Shown piece after piece: positions 1-9,310 of a stretch of 40,596 nt of DNA. This DNA is from Bowmanella yangjiangensis (lineage in GTDB: Bacteria; Pseudomonadota; Gammaproteobacteria; Enterobacterales; Alteromonadaceae), in NCBI RefSeq assembly GCF_017255015.1, contig NZ_JAFKCS010000029.1, forward strand, positions 1 to 40,596, given 5' to 3'. The notes below the pieces were generated by a model that saw only the letters and a program-made list of their open reading frames with translations, did no database searches and was not told the DNA's origin. Position numbers and translations under genes: made by a program. The first letter of the stretch is position 1, and each line of letters opens with the position of its first letter.

Positions 1-746
1 TGTCGGTGGTGAACGTGTTGACCTTTGTCCACGCTATGATGCAGGATTTTCGCTGGGAGCTGTTCCTGATTGACCCAGTGATCTTCATTCTCTGGACCTT
101 CACGGCCGCCTGTATATTGCTATGGGGGCGCGGGGTGTTCTGCGGTTGGTTATGTCCTTTCGGCGCCCTGCAGGAACTGATAAACGAAGCCGCGCGTAAA
201 TTAAAAATCCGTCAGTTTGAACTGCCGTTCGCCGTGCATGAGCGACTCTGGGCCATCAAGTACATTATTCTGCTGCTGTTGTTCGGTATTTCGCTGGAAT
301 CCCTGGCCACTGCCGAGCGTTTTGCTGAAGTTGAGCCCTTTAAGACCGCTATAACCTTGAAGTTCGACCGTCAGTGGTGGTTTGTGTTGTATGCGGCCAT
401 CCTGCTGATTATCAATATTTTCACCCGCAAGGTTTACTGCCGCTATATCTGCCCATTAGGCGCGGCGCTAGCTATTCCCACCAAGCTTAAGTTGTTTGAT
501 TGGCTGAAACGCCGCAAAGACTGTGGTAACCCCTGCAAGCTGTGCGCCATCGAATGTGAAATCCAGGCCATTCATCCTGACGGGCATATCAACCACAACG
601 AGTGCCATTACTGCCTGGATTGCCAAATGACCTATCACAACGAACGTAAATGCCCGCCTCTGGTCGCGAAGAACAAGAAACGCCAGCGCGCCGCCAAACA
701 GGAGGCGGGGCAAATCCCGGTCGTTCAGATTGAATCACAAGCTTAA
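1..746 (+). CDS. nosR: NosR, C-terminal part (5' end outside window)
   Basis: This is the carboxy-terminal part of the NosR membrane flavo-iron-sulfur protein, which supports nosZ expression and electron delivery to nitrous oxide reductase in the periplasm. The reading frame is open from the left edge, so the amino-terminal FMN-binding half lies outside. Visible are the polyferredoxin-type membrane motifs [12 protein letters not shown] and CRYICPLGA, several hydrophobic helices, and two cytoplasmic cysteine clusters ([12 protein letters not shown] and CHYCLDCQ...CPP) typical of 4Fe-4S binding in NosR/NapH proteins. It ends 23 bp before nosZ, as expected for a nosRZDFYL operon. NapH shares this fold, but the neighbour nosZ makes NosR the clear choice. 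Confidence 0.93.
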   Translation, partial: SVVNVLTFVHAMMQDFRWELFLIDPVIFILWTFTAACILLWGRGVFCGWLCPFGALQELINEAARKLKIRQFELPFAVHERLWAIKYIILLLLFGISLESLATAERFAEVEPFKTAITLKFDRQWWFVLYAAILLIINIFTRKVYCRYICPLGAALAIPTKLKLFDWLKRRKDCGNPCKLCAIECEIQAIHPDGHINHNECHYCLDCQMTYHNERKCPPLVAKNKKRQRAAKQEAGQIPVVQIESQA

Positions 747-769
747 CCCTGTTTCTAAAGGAGACAACC

Positions 770-2677
770 ATGACAAGTAATAAAGACAACGACAAGCAAG
801 GTATGAGCCGCCGCAGCTTTTTAGGTGCGACCGCCATGACGGGGGCCGGTGCCGCCGTGTTGGGGGCAGTGGGTATTGGTTCAACGGTAATGAGCAAGGA
901 AAGCTGGGCAGTGGCAGTAAAGGACGCCAAGCAAAAAGCCCATATTGCGCCCGGTGAGCTGGATGAATATTACGGTTTCTGGAGCGGCGGCCACCAGGGC
1001 GAAGTAAGAGTCTTGGGTATTCCGTCCATGCGTGAGCTGATGCGCATTCCGGTGTTTAATATTGACTCCGCCACCGGTTGGGGCATTACCAATGAAAGTA
1101 AGGCCATTATGGGTGAGAGTGCCAAGTTCTTAAACGGTGACTGTCACCACCCGCATATCTCAATGACTGATGGTCAATATGACGGTAAGTATTTGTTTAT
1201 CAACGATAAAGCCAATAGTCGTGTAGCACGTATCCGTTTGGATATTATGAAGTGCGATAAGATGCTGACGGTACCTAATGTGCAGGCAATTCATGGCTTG
1301 AGGCTGCAAAAAATGCCTCATACCAAATATGTGTTTGCCAATGCCGAGTTTGTTATCCCGCATCCCAACGACGGCAAGCACTTCGACCTGCAGGCCGACT
1401 ACAGCTACACCATGTTTAACGTGATTGATGCGGAAAAGATGGAAGTGGCGTTTCAGGTCATGGTAGACGGTAATCTGGATAACTGTGACGCCGATTACAG
1501 TGGTAAGTATGCCGCTTCCACCTGCTATAACTCAGAAAAAGCCTATGATCTGGGCGGTATGATGCGTAACGAGCGCGACTGGGTGGTGGTGTTCAATATT
1601 CCGGCCATTGAAAAAGCGGTGAAAGCCGGAAAGTTTGTCACCCTGGGTGACTCCAAGGTGCCTGTGGTAGACGGACGTAAAAAAGACGGCAAGGACAGTC
1701 CTTTTACCCGCTATGTGCCGGTGCCGAAAAACCCCCACGGTCTGAACACCTCTCCGGATGGTAAGTTCTTTATCGCCAACGGCAAGCTGTCGCCGACCGT
1801 AACTATGATTGCCATTGATAAACTCGACGATCTGTTTGCCGGTAAGATAAGTGATCCCCGTGATACCGTGGCTGCCGAGCCTGAACTGGGCTTAGGGCCG
1901 CTGCATACCACCTTTGACGGACGCGGTAACGCATACACCACCTTGTTTATCGACAGCCAGGTGGTGAAATGGAATATGGCCGATGCTATCAAGGCTTACC
2001 AAGGACAGAATGTCAGCTACATCCGCCAGAAGCTGGACGTACAGTATCAGCCAGGACACAACCATGCCTCTTTGACCGAAACCCGCGATGCGGACGGTAA
2101 ATGGCTGGTGGTATTGTGTAAGTTCTCCAAAGACCGCTTCCTGCTGACCGGTCCTTTGCATCCTGAAAACGACCAGCTTATCGACATTTCCGGTGAGGAA
2201 ATGAAACTGGTGCATGACGGTCCGACTTATGCCGAGCCCCATGACTGTATTCTGGCTCGTCGTGACCAGATCCACCCGCGCAAGATTTGGGACCGTAATG
2301 ACCCCTTCTTTGCTCCAACAGTGGAAATGGCCAAAAAAGACGGCATCAAACTGGAAACTGACAACAAGGTTATCCGTGACGGCAACAAGGTTCGTGTGTA
2401 CATGACCTCTGTGGCACCGACTTACGGCATTACCGAGTTTAAGGTTAAGCAGGGCGATGAAGTGACTGTGGTGATCACCAACCTTGACCAGATAGAGGAC
2501 GTATCGCACGGCTTCTGTATGACCAATCACGGTGTCAGCATGGAAATCAGCCCGCAGCAAACGGCCTCTGTTACTTTTGTAGCGGACAAGCCCGGCATGC
2601 ATTGGTACTACTGCAACTGGTTCTGCCATGCCCTGCATATGGAAATGGTCGGCCGTATGTTGGTTGAGCCTGCGTAA
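770..2677 (+). CDS. nosZ: Nitrous oxide reductase NosZ, clade I (Tat-exported)
   Basis: NosZ is the periplasmic copper enzyme that reduces N2O to N2, the last step of denitrification. The 635-residue length is normal. The amino terminus has a twin-arginine signal (SRRSFLG, then a hydrophobic stretch and a cleavage-like region near residue 48), marking the Tat-dependent clade I enzyme. The CuZ-type histidine motif DCHHPH is at residues 124-129, with further His motifs downstream ([21 protein letters not shown]). The CuA domain is at the carboxy end, with H580 and the set C615, W617, C619, H623, M626. AGGAGA 7 bp upstream supports the ATG. A strong hairpin follows the stop codon. Assignment is essentially certain. 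Confidence 0.98.
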   Translation: MTSNKDNDKQGMSRRSFLGATAMTGAGAAVLGAVGIGSTVMSKESWAVAVKDAKQKAHIAPGELDEYYGFWSGGHQGEVRVLGIPSMRELMRIPVFNIDSATGWGITNESKAIMGESAKFLNGDCHHPHISMTDGQYDGKYLFINDKANSRVARIRLDIMKCDKMLTVPNVQAIHGLRLQKMPHTKYVFANAEFVIPHPNDGKHFDLQADYSYTMFNVIDAEKMEVAFQVMVDGNLDNCDADYSGKYAASTCYNSEKAYDLGGMMRNERDWVVVFNIPAIEKAVKAGKFVTLGDSKVPVVDGRKKDGKDSPFTRYVPVPKNPHGLNTSPDGKFFIANGKLSPTVTMIAIDKLDDLFAGKISDPRDTVAAEPELGLGPLHTTFDGRGNAYTTLFIDSQVVKWNMADAIKAYQGQNVSYIRQKLDVQYQPGHNHASLTETRDADGKWLVVLCKFSKDRFLLTGPLHPENDQLIDISGEEMKLVHDGPTYAEPHDCILARRDQIHPRKIWDRNDPFFAPTVEMAKKDGIKLETDNKVIRDGNKVRVYMTSVAPTYGITEFKVKQGDEVTVVITNLDQIEDVSHGFCMTNHGVSMEISPQQTASVTFVADKPGMHWYYCNWFCHALHMEMVGRMLVEPA

Positions 2678-2686
2678 CAACGGGAG

Positions 2687-2712
2687 CCGGTGGGGTGACC
2701 CACCGGCCTTTT
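2687..2712 (+). terminator. Hairpin with short T-run between nosZ and nosD
   Basis: A perfect 8-bp stem (CCGGTGGG, loop GTGA, CCCACCGG) is followed at 2709-2712 by TTTT. It sits 9 bp after the nosZ stop and just before the nosD ATG. This may be a partial terminator or an mRNA-stabilising hairpin that lets nosZ be expressed more than nosDFY. The T-run is short, so read-through is likely. Confidence 0.6.
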
Positions 2713-2715
2713 GCT

Positions 2716-3993
2716 ATGAACAGACGTAAAGCGTTATTGGCCGTTTGCTTACTTGGGCTTAGCTTAAGTCCGCCTTTGTCGGCAACTGAGCAAACGTCCA
2801 AGTCTCTACCACTGGTTGCTACAGATGAGGGTGTTTGGGTATTGCCTGCGGGTGTGTATAGCGGCAATTTTCAGATTGTGCAAAGCCAAGTTGTTCTGTG
2901 TCAGCCTGGTGCGATTCTGGATGCACAGGGGCAAGGCCATGTACTGGAAATCCGTGCCGCCAATGTCACCCTTAAGGGCTGTGAACTTCGCGGTGGTGGC
3001 CGTGATTTGACCGCTATGCACTCTGCTATCTTTATTCACCCACAAGCCCAGGGTACGGTAGTCCAAGGCAACCGAATCAATACCCCGGGATTTGGGATTT
3101 GGGTGGATGGAGCGCCGCAGGTGCAGATTCTGGACAACCATATCAAGGGTGATGCCAGCTTACGTTCTCAGGACAGAGGCAATGGTATCCACCTGTATGC
3201 CGTGCGTGATGCCAGGGTGATAGGTAATGAAGTGCGCGACGGGCGGGACGGAATTTACATCGATACATCCAATCACAACCTGCTGGAACATAATCTGCTG
3301 GAAGACGTGCGCTACGGTATCCACTACATGTTTTCCCATAACAATCAGGTGATTGCCAATACAACCCGGCGCACCCGCACCGGTTATGCGCTGATGCAAA
3401 GCCGCCAGTTAACCGTTGTCGATAACCGCTCAGAGGATGACCAGAACTACGGCATCCTGATGAATTACATTACCTACTCAACACTAGCCGGTAATTATGT
3501 CAGCGGGGTGAAAAGTGGCAGTACCGGTGACAGCATGATTCAGGGCGCTGAAGGCAAGGCGTTGTTTATTTACAACTCGGTATTTAACCGTATTACCGAC
3601 AATTATTTTGCCCACAGTGCCCTTGGTATTCATCTTACCGCAGGCTCAGAAGACAACCAGCTCAGTGGTAATCGCTTTGTGGCCAATCGCCAGCAAGTGA
3701 AATATGTGGCGACCCGCACTCAGGAATGGTCGCTGGATGGCCGGGGGAACTATTGGAGCGATTATCTGGGCTGGGATCGCAATGCAGACGGTATTGGCGA
3801 TGTGCTCTACGAGCCCAATGACAATATTGACCGTCTGGTGTGGATGTATCCGCAAATGAAGCTATTGATGCACAGCCCCGCCGTGGAGCTGTTGCGCTGG
3901 GTACAGCAGATGTTCCCGGTGATTAAGTCTCCTGGTGTCAGAGACAGTTATCCGCTGATGTCTGCCACACCAGAAAAACAGGATAAAGGCTAA
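2716..3993 (+). CDS. nosD: NosD, periplasmic beta-helix protein for NosZ copper-site assembly
   Basis: NosD is the periplasmic partner of the NosFY ABC transporter in maturing the CuZ centre of NosZ. From ATG 2716 the product is 425 residues with a classical Sec signal ([10 protein letters not shown]..., cleavage after PPLSA). The body is a run of right-handed beta-helix repeats with recurring N-x-I/V and G-I patterns (for example NGIHLY, DGIYID, YGIHYMF, YGILMNY), ending in the family-typical [11 protein letters not shown] segment. A GTG at 2695 is in frame with GGGAG upstream, but it would lie in the loop of the preceding hairpin and add residues before the signal peptide, so ATG 2716 is preferred although it lacks a clear ribosome-binding site. 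The stop overlaps the nosF start by one base. Confidence 0.93.
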   Translation: MNRRKALLAVCLLGLSLSPPLSATEQTSKSLPLVATDEGVWVLPAGVYSGNFQIVQSQVVLCQPGAILDAQGQGHVLEIRAANVTLKGCELRGGGRDLTAMHSAIFIHPQAQGTVVQGNRINTPGFGIWVDGAPQVQILDNHIKGDASLRSQDRGNGIHLYAVRDARVIGNEVRDGRDGIYIDTSNHNLLEHNLLEDVRYGIHYMFSHNNQVIANTTRRTRTGYALMQSRQLTVVDNRSEDDQNYGILMNYITYSTLAGNYVSGVKSGSTGDSMIQGAEGKALFIYNSVFNRITDNYFAHSALGIHLTAGSEDNQLSGNRFVANRQQVKYVATRTQEWSLDGRGNYWSDYLGWDRNADGIGDVLYEPNDNIDRLVWMYPQMKLLMHSPAVELLRWVQQMFPVIKSPGVRDSYPLMSATPEKQDKG

Positions 3994-4910
3994 TGAAACT
4001 GGTTGAGTTACACAGTGTTCGCCATTGTTATGGGAAGTTGCAAGCCCTGCATGATTTGACCTTAAGCCTTAACGAAGGCGAAGTGTTAGGGCTGTTTGGG
4101 CATAACGGTGCAGGCAAAACCACCACCATGAAGCTTATTTTGGGGTTATTGCGTGCCAGTGCCGGGCAAGTGAGTGTGTTTGGTGCCTCGCCACAGCAAG
4201 CTAAGGTGCGACAGCAGTTAGGCTATCTGCCGGAGAATGTGTCTTTTTATCCACAGTTAACCGGGCTGGAAACCCTGCGTTACTTCGCCCGGCTTAAATC
4301 CGCGCCGTCTGTGCAGGTTGAGGCCTTACTCGAACAGGTAGGATTGGCCCAGGCCTGTAAGCGTAAAGTGAAAACCTATTCCAAGGGCATGCGTCAGCGC
4401 CTGGGGCTGGCGCAGGCATTGTTGGGAAAACCCCGCTTGTTGCTGCTAGATGAGCCCACGGTGGGCCTGGATCCTATCGCCACCCGTGAGTTGTACGCCA
4501 TGATCCAGCAATTACGTGAAGGGGGAACGGCAGTGATTCTGTGCTCCCATGTGCTGGCTGGTGTGGAAGCTTTTATCGACCGTGCTGCGATTATGGCAAG
4601 CGGTTGCTTGCAGGCTGAAGGCACGCTGAGCGAGCTGCGCAGCCAAGTAGGTTTACCCAGTCTGATTAGAGTCAATGGCCTGCTACAGGCCAGTCATTGG
4701 CAGGCACAACTTAACAGTGAAGGTTTTCAGGCTCGTCTGGTGGGGCAGGATAACCTTGAAGTGGCCACCCATAACGGTGCCAAGCAACAGGTGCTGAAAC
4801 TGCTGTTAGAGCAGGGCGATGCCGAGGATATCGAAGTGCGTCAGGCCAGCATGGAAGAGATATACAGCCATTTTATGACCCAGCCATTTGCTCAGAGGAA
4901 TGCGCCATGA
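3993..4910 (+). CDS. nosF: NosF, ABC transporter ATPase for NosZ maturation
   Basis: This is the cytoplasmic ATPase of the NosFY transporter, which with NosD is needed for copper-sulfur cluster assembly in NosZ. It has 305 residues. Walker A (GHNGAGKTT) is near residue 37, the signature [13 protein letters not shown] near residue 130 and Walker B with D-loop ([12 protein letters not shown]) near residue 150. The last 80 residues form the accessory domain usual in this group. TAATG overlap with nosD and ATGA overlap with nosY indicate translational coupling. Confidence 0.95.
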   Translation: MKLVELHSVRHCYGKLQALHDLTLSLNEGEVLGLFGHNGAGKTTTMKLILGLLRASAGQVSVFGASPQQAKVRQQLGYLPENVSFYPQLTGLETLRYFARLKSAPSVQVEALLEQVGLAQACKRKVKTYSKGMRQRLGLAQALLGKPRLLLLDEPTVGLDPIATRELYAMIQQLREGGTAVILCSHVLAGVEAFIDRAAIMASGCLQAEGTLSELRSQVGLPSLIRVNGLLQASHWQAQLNSEGFQARLVGQDNLEVATHNGAKQQVLKLLLEQGDAEDIEVRQASMEEIYSHFMTQPFAQRNAP

Positions 4911-5737
4911 AGAGCATTTTTTATATCGCCTTAAAAGAGTTGCAAGACGGCCTGCGCAATCGCTGGTTACTGGCCATTAGTTTGCTGTTTGTGATGCTGG
5001 CGGCGGGTATTGCCTGGTTTGGTGCGGCCGCCGCCGGTCAAGTGGGATTTAGTTCCATCTCATCCACCATCGCCAGTCTGGCCAGCCTGGCCACTTTTAT
5101 CATTCCGTTGATTGCCTTGTTGCTGGCGTACGACGCTATTGTGGGGGAAGACGAGGGCGGCACCTTGTTGCTCCTGCTCACTTACCCTTTGGGCAAGCGT
5201 CAGTTATTACTGGGCAAGTTTGTCGGACAAGGCTTGATTTTGGCGCTGGCCACCTTGATTGGCTTTGGTGGTGCAGCGCTGGCCATCGGCTTGCTGGTGC
5301 CCGATATCGACAAGCTGCAATTATTTGTGGCCTTTGGTCGCTTTATCGCGTCAGCCATTTTGCTCGGCTGGGTGTTTATCGCCATGGCTTATGTGCTGAG
5401 CAGTCGGGCGCGGGAGAAATCCAGCGCCGCGGGTATGGCGCTGGGTATTTGGTTTTTATTTGTGCTGGTGTTTGACCTGGCCTTATTGGCCCTGTTGGTG
5501 CTGAGTAAAGGCCAGCTTAATCCAGACTGGCTGCCCTGGTTATTACTGCTCAATCCCGCCGATATTTTCCGCCAGCTGAATCTCAGTGGCCTGGATGGCT
5601 CCCTGCAGCTAAGCGGCGTGATGTCGCTGGGACAGGATTTGGCCGGTGCCAGTGGCACGTTATGGGCGGCGCTATTGGGCTGGATGGTGCTTTGCCTGGT
5701 GCTGGCACAGCGCAGTTTTATACGCAGACCGATTTAA
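4907..5737 (+). CDS. nosY: NosY, ABC transporter permease for NosZ maturation
   Basis: This is the inner-membrane permease partner of NosF. The 276-residue product has about six hydrophobic segments, beginning with [18 protein letters not shown] and ending with a helix before a basic tail (RSFIRRPI). The segment [15 protein letters not shown] matches the ABC-2 type permease pattern. Its start overlaps the nosF stop by ATGA and nosL begins 23 bp after its stop. The context leaves no realistic alternative. Confidence 0.94.
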   Translation: MKSIFYIALKELQDGLRNRWLLAISLLFVMLAAGIAWFGAAAAGQVGFSSISSTIASLASLATFIIPLIALLLAYDAIVGEDEGGTLLLLLTYPLGKRQLLLGKFVGQGLILALATLIGFGGAALAIGLLVPDIDKLQLFVAFGRFIASAILLGWVFIAMAYVLSSRAREKSSAAGMALGIWFLFVLVFDLALLALLVLSKGQLNPDWLPWLLLLNPADIFRQLNLSGLDGSLQLSGVMSLGQDLAGASGTLWAALLGWMVLCLVLAQRSFIRRPI

Positions 5738-5759
5738 CCAAAGATGTAGGAGAAACACA

Positions 5760-6281
5760 GTGCGATTAGCAAATTTAGTCTGGCTGGTACCGGCCGTATC
5801 CCTGTTGCTCGGCGGTTGCGGTGATAAAGTCGCCCAGAACGAGATGATACAGCCAACAGCGTTTCACAGCGATGATGAATGTCATGTGTGCGGTATGGTG
5901 ATTACCCGCTTCCCAGGGCCGAAGGGGCAGGCATTGGATGCTGCGGCGCAACAGGTAAGAAAATTTTGTTCAGCCTCTGAGATGCTGAGCTGGTGGATGC
6001 AACCAGAAAATCGTCAGGCCAATCTGACCTTGTATGTACATGATATGGGCAAAAGCCAGTGGGATAAGCCCGACGATGCGCATCTCATCCCTGCTGCACA
6101 GGCATTTTATGTGCCTGCACCAGATTTGCCGGGCGCCATGGGGCTGTCTCTGGGTAGTTTTTCTGATAAGCAAGCGGCGCAGCAGTTTGCCGATGCGCAG
6201 CACAGCGAGGTGCTGAGCTTGGATGAAGTGGTCGCAAGACTTAGCGCCGCACCTGTTGCAGCGCATCACGGCCATCACTAG
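5760..6281 (+). CDS. nosL: NosL, copper chaperone lipoprotein
   Basis: NosL is an outer-leaflet lipoprotein that carries Cu(I) to NosZ/NosD. The start is a GTG preceded by AGGAGA with a 6-bp spacer; an in-frame ATG at 5646 lies inside nosY and would bury the signal peptide, so it is rejected. From the GTG the product is 173 residues with a lipobox LGGC (C20). The metal-binding segment CHVCGM (C41, C44, M46) is the NosL signature. The tail ends in HHGHH, a possible additional copper-binding patch. The next gene begins 8 bp after the stop. Confidence 0.92.
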   Translation: MRLANLVWLVPAVSLLLGGCGDKVAQNEMIQPTAFHSDDECHVCGMVITRFPGPKGQALDAAAQQVRKFCSASEMLSWWMQPENRQANLTLYVHDMGKSQWDKPDDAHLIPAAQAFYVPAPDLPGAMGLSLGSFSDKQAAQQFADAQHSEVLSLDEVVARLSAAPVAAHHGHH

Positions 6282-6289
6282 GAGGCTGT

Positions 6290-6442
6290 ATGGGCATTAG
6301 TATTTGGCAGCTAGCCATTGTGCTGTTAATTGTATTGTTGCTGTTCGGTAGCGGTAAATTGCGCCATATCGGTAGCGACCTGGGCGGTGCCATTAAAGGC
6401 TTTCGCCGGGCATCCAGCCTGGAGCACAAAGATCAGGAATAA
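6290..6442 (+). CDS. TatA/TatE-like twin-arginine translocase subunit in the nos cluster
   Basis: This 50-residue protein has one amino-terminal transmembrane helix ([15 protein letters not shown]), the TatA hinge [21 protein letters not shown], and a short polar tail. TatA proteins form the translocation pore for folded exoproteins. GGAGG ends 4 bp before the ATG, and the gene follows nosL by 8 bp, so it is very likely the last member of the nos operon and serves export of folded, Tat-dependent NosZ. It is shorter than housekeeping TatA (about 80-90 residues), more like TatE. No tatB or tatC is nearby. Confidence 0.88.
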   Translation: MGISIWQLAIVLLIVLLLFGSGKLRHIGSDLGGAIKGFRRASSLEHKDQE

Positions 6443-6543
6443 CGACTTACCCCTTTTGGGGTACTCACAAGGTCTTGCAGCGTAATGCGAGGCCTTGGCG
6501 TAGCATATAGACAGTTAAGCCAATAAAACAAAGAGGTGTAGTG

Positions 6544-6867
6544 ATGAAGAGAATTTTTTTAGGTGCAGCGCTGCTGGTGTTAGGTAGTCAGGCTGCTGTT
6601 GCGGCAGGTGATGCCGAAGCGGGTAAAGCCAAGTCCGGTATGTGTGTGGCCTGTCACGGGGCTGATGGTAATAGTTTAGCGCCCATGTATCCGAATCTCG
6701 CTGGTCAGCATGCTCAGTACCTGGAAAGTGCCATTAAAGCTTATCGTGATGGGCAACGCACCGGGGGTACCTCTGCGATGATGGCGCCTATGGCGGCGAA
6801 TCTAAGTGATCAGGATGCAGCAGATCTGGCTGCCTATTTCAGTCAGCAAAAACTCAAGCAAAAATAA
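6544..6867 (+). CDS. Periplasmic class I cytochrome c (c553/c5-like)
   Basis: The 107-residue product has a Sec signal peptide (cleavage near AAVA/A, residue 20), one heme c motif CVACH (C34, C37, H38) and Met residues in a carboxy-terminal segment (MMAPMAANLS) that can supply the distal ligand. It resembles small monoheme cytochromes that pass electrons from the bc1 complex to periplasmic reductases. The position 100 bp after the nos operon suggests a donor to NosZ; this is inference. ATG 6544 is preferred over GTG 6541 because AGAGG lies 7 bp upstream. It is followed by a convergent terminator hairpin. Confidence 0.9.
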   Translation: MKRIFLGAALLVLGSQAAVAAGDAEAGKAKSGMCVACHGADGNSLAPMYPNLAGQHAQYLESAIKAYRDGQRTGGTSAMMAPMAANLSDQDAADLAAYFSQQKLKQK

Positions 6868-6874
6868 TCCGAGT

Positions 6875-6897
6875 GGGGAGGCCGCGAAGGCCACCCC
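6875..6897. terminator. Probable bidirectional terminator hairpin
   Basis: GGGGAGGCC (6875-6883) pairs with GGCCACCCC (6889-6897) across a 5-base loop, with one A-A mismatch. It fills the gap between the convergent cytochrome c gene and the minus-strand gene ending at 6898. A strong T-run is absent, so termination efficiency is uncertain. Confidence 0.5.
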
Positions 6898-7308
6898 TTA
6901 ACCCGGCAGCAAATTCAGGATCTCCCCCTGCCGACTAAAGGCCAAAAAGTCGGTAATCTGACCGCTATTGATTTTATTCATCATCAGGTGCAAGGGCTGT
7001 GCGGCTTCATCGCTATTAGGAACCTGTCCTGCGCGGCCTGCCAAGGCGGCCACAAAGGCCACATCCCAGCTGATGCCGGTATGCAATGACTCATCCACTA
7101 AGGTTTGAAAGGTCCGAACCTCATCGGGTAGCTTGTCTACACAGAGCACCGGATTTAAGGTGCCGCCGTCGCCTTGTTCAAATTGCTGCTTTTGTTTATC
7201 TGTATGGCCGGTAGGCAGTTCAGCCTTGGCAAATACAAATAACAAACGTTGTGGCTCTGGCTGCGACAGGGCCGCACTGATCAGGGCTGAGTAACTGTTA
7301 ATCTGCAT
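6898..7308 (-). CDS. Conserved small cytoplasmic protein of unknown function (often labelled ribonucleotide reductase subunit alpha)
   Basis: A 136-residue soluble protein with no signal peptide or membrane helix. The sequence pattern (LLFVFAKAELP near residue 23, LNPVLCVDKLPDE near residue 52, WDVAFVAALAGRAG near residue 81, FLAFSRQGE near the end) matches, from memory, a proteobacterial family that databases commonly label ribonucleotide reductase subunit alpha. It has none of the catalytic features of such an enzyme, so the label should not be read as function. It is convergent with the cytochrome gene and in the same direction as the HPP-CBS gene 104 bp upstream. Function unknown. Confidence 0.75.
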   Translation of the reverse strand: MQINSYSALISAALSQPEPQRLLFVFAKAELPTGHTDKQKQQFEQGDGGTLNPVLCVDKLPDEVRTFQTLVDESLHTGISWDVAFVAALAGRAGQVPNSDEAAQPLHLMMNKINSGQITDFLAFSRQGEILNLLPG

Positions 7309-7412
7309 GACTTTGTCTCACATCGGTGGAGACTGGCCAGTGTAGCGCTCGTCGTGGTGCTCAGCACTGCCCCCTAAGAGGCAGTGGCTTAACTCTTGTT
7401 GGGTAGTGCATG

Positions 7413-8612
7413 TCAGGCTACGGCCTGGCTTTGTCTACTGTTAGCATATAATGCGGCAATTAAGTCCGATTGTGTGACCATGCCCACCAATTGCTGGTTT
7501 GCATCTAATACCGGTACCTGATGCAGTCCTTGCTCTGATAGCTTTGGGATCAGCTCGATAATATGTTCATCGTCGCGTATTGCGGTCACAGCGCTTCGCA
7601 TTATATCCGCCACCTGTCTGCGATGATGCTTATGCCATTGACGTTTGGCGCTGCTGTGCAGACTGAGGTTAATCATATGTCTGAGCAGTCCCCAGTAGTG
7701 GGGCACGCTGATATCTTTCAAAAAGTCAGTGACCGACAGCATACCAAGCAACCGTCGGTCATCCGTCACCACAGGTAACGTACGAATCTTATGCTTTTGC
7801 AATAAACGCCAAGCGTGCGCCAGAGAGGTATTTGGCGTCACCGTAATCAGATCCTGCGACATAATATCCCGGCACAAAATAGCGCCCAACTGGCGTTGAT
7901 AGGCGTGTAACTGCGCCTGTTGATATATCTGCTCCAGATCGGCTTCACTGACATCCACTACAGTTTGGTAATGATTCAAAGCGTGCAGCAAATCCTCTGG
8001 CTGCAGACCGGCACGCTTCATTGGGCTGACATCATTATGCAGATGAACAGGATCGAAATTACGTTGTTGGCGCGGTTGTAGCAGACGATTTAACAACAAG
8101 GCCATCATCAGCATCACCATGACATTCAGCGCCACAGGCAAAAATAAAAACTCATAGCCCAGCAGTTGCTCGCTTGAAGCAATAACCGGTACTAGGGCCG
8201 TAGCGCCGCCGGGAGGGTGCATACATTCAAACAGATACATGGCAAACAGTACCAAGGCAATGGTTACGGCGGCCATCACCGCCATATCGGTAAAAAGGTG
8301 TGAGCACAGCAAACCAATGGCGGCGGAAATTAAGTGACCTGCAGCAAATGACCAGGGTTTGGCCAGTGGGCTGGAGGGCAGGCCAAACAGCAGAACCGCT
8401 GAGGCGCCCATAGAGGCTAATAGCACCACGGTACTGGCAGGATCCGCCAGGTGTTGACTGCTAAAGGTAACCACAAACAGGGCGATACAGGCGGCACCTG
8501 CGACTTTTAGACGCTCAGCAACCGGAATACTGGATAAGCGCTGGCTATCTGCTTTGATAATGCCCAGCCGCGTCAACAGCGGGCTAACAATTTTGCGCAA
8601 CATCAATCTCAT
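7413..8612 (-). CDS. HPP family membrane protein with tandem CBS domains
   Basis: The 399-residue product has an integral-membrane HPP domain (about residues 30-180, several hydrophobic helices, signature CMHPPGGATAL with HPP at 132-134) followed by a cytosolic pair of CBS domains (about 245-300 and 335-395). HPP proteins have been linked to nitrite transport in plastids and cyanobacteria; CBS pairs usually sense adenine nucleotides. A nitrite or anion channel/transporter role fits the denitrification neighbourhood but is inference. It is divergent from nrdG and shares the intergenic region containing a perfect FNR box centred about 140 bp from its start. An ATG three codons downstream is also possible. 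Confidence 0.85.
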   Translation of the reverse strand: MRLMLRKIVSPLLTRLGIIKADSQRLSSIPVAERLKVAGAACIALFVVTFSSQHLADPASTVVLLASMGASAVLLFGLPSSPLAKPWSFAAGHLISAAIGLLCSHLFTDMAVMAAVTIALVLFAMYLFECMHPPGGATALVPVIASSEQLLGYEFLFLPVALNVMVMLMMALLLNRLLQPRQQRNFDPVHLHNDVSPMKRAGLQPEDLLHALNHYQTVVDVSEADLEQIYQQAQLHAYQRQLGAILCRDIMSQDLITVTPNTSLAHAWRLLQKHKIRTLPVVTDDRRLLGMLSVTDFLKDISVPHYWGLLRHMINLSLHSSAKRQWHKHHRRQVADIMRSAVTAIRDDEHIIELIPKLSEQGLHQVPVLDANQQLVGMVTQSDLIAALYANSRQSQAVA

Positions 8613-8745
8613 AACCTAACCCGCTGGGCCGGTATCCAAAAAATGGCAGCGGCCCAGGTAAACAACAGACGCGGCAGTGTACAAGGGCAAAGGGAGTAGT
8701 TCTTGGTTTATTTGGTTATAAGCTAAACCTCTGGTGTGTGATTTA

Positions 8746-8759
8746 TTGATCCAGATCAA
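8746..8759. promoter_or_regulatory. FNR/ANR box (TTGATCCAGATCAA)
   Basis: A perfect match to the FNR consensus TTGAT-N4-ATCAA, 59 bp upstream of the nrdG ATG in the HPP-nrdG intergenic space. Anaerobic activation of nrdG-nrdD is expected from the pathway; control of the divergent HPP gene is possible. Confidence 0.85.
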
Positions 8760-8818
8760 TGTGTATTTTGTGTCTGAGACTACCTTTAAACACAATATAT
8801 TGTGCCTTGGTGGAAAAA

Positions 8819-9310
8819 ATGACACAAGATGCATGGTTGAAGCCGTTTAACAGCTTTCCTCCCCAAATCTGCTTTCAGGAAGTGCCGGATCAGGTATCAC
8901 TGGCCTTTAGCGTAACCGGCTGCCCACTGCGTTGCCCTGGCTGTCACAGTCAGGATAGTTGGGATCCCAAAGTGGGAGAAGCGCTTACACCGGCGCGCTT
9001 TCGCGCTTACCTTATACGTTATCAACACCTGATTGATTGCGTGTTGTTCTTTGGCGGTGAATGGTACCCAAGTGCGCTACAGGAACTTCTGGATATTGCC
9101 CATCAGCAGGGGCTTAAAACCTGTCTGTATACCGGTATGGATAACGTACCTGCACGTCTAATCCGCCGTCTGGATTATTTAAAAACCGGTCGTTGGCTGG
9201 CCAACCGGGGCGGTTTGTCCAGCCCCAACACCAATCAACGTTTCATGGAGCTTGCCTCAGGCAACCTCCTTAACTTTCGTTTTATGGAGAGAGAGCATGC
9301 TGCAGCTTAA
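8819..9310 (+). CDS. nrdG: Anaerobic ribonucleotide reductase activating protein NrdG (radical SAM)
   Basis: NrdG uses a 4Fe-4S cluster and S-adenosylmethionine to make the glycyl radical on NrdD. ATG 8819 gives 163 residues; an upstream in-frame ATG at 8759 overlaps the FNR box and adds a leader unlike the family. The radical SAM motif C35-x3-C39-x2-C42 (CPLRCPGC) follows the typical VTGC segment. Its last 14 bases overlap the start of nrdD, implying coupled translation. Gene order is nrdG before nrdD, the reverse of E. coli nrdD-nrdG. Confidence 0.93.
   Translation: MTQDAWLKPFNSFPPQICFQEVPDQVSLAFSVTGCPLRCPGCHSQDSWDPKVGEALTPARFRAYLIRYQHLIDCVLFFGGEWYPSALQELLDIAHQQGLKTCLYTGMDNVPARLIRRLDYLKTGRWLANRGGLSSPNTNQRFMELASGNLLNFRFMEREHAAA

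Noticed and set aside
1892..2680. 262-codon minus-strand frame inside nosZ
   Set aside because: Antisense shadow of a highly conserved gene with no ribosome-binding site or recognisable domain.
2695..2715. GTG start for nosD at 2695
   Set aside because: It has a possible GGGAG site but lies in the loop of the nosZ-nosD hairpin and adds residues before an otherwise standard signal peptide; kept only as an alternative.
6448..6463. TACCCC-TTTT-GGGGTA inverted repeat after the TatA-like gene as nos terminator
   Set aside because: Stem of only 6 bp and no following T-run; too weak to call a terminator.
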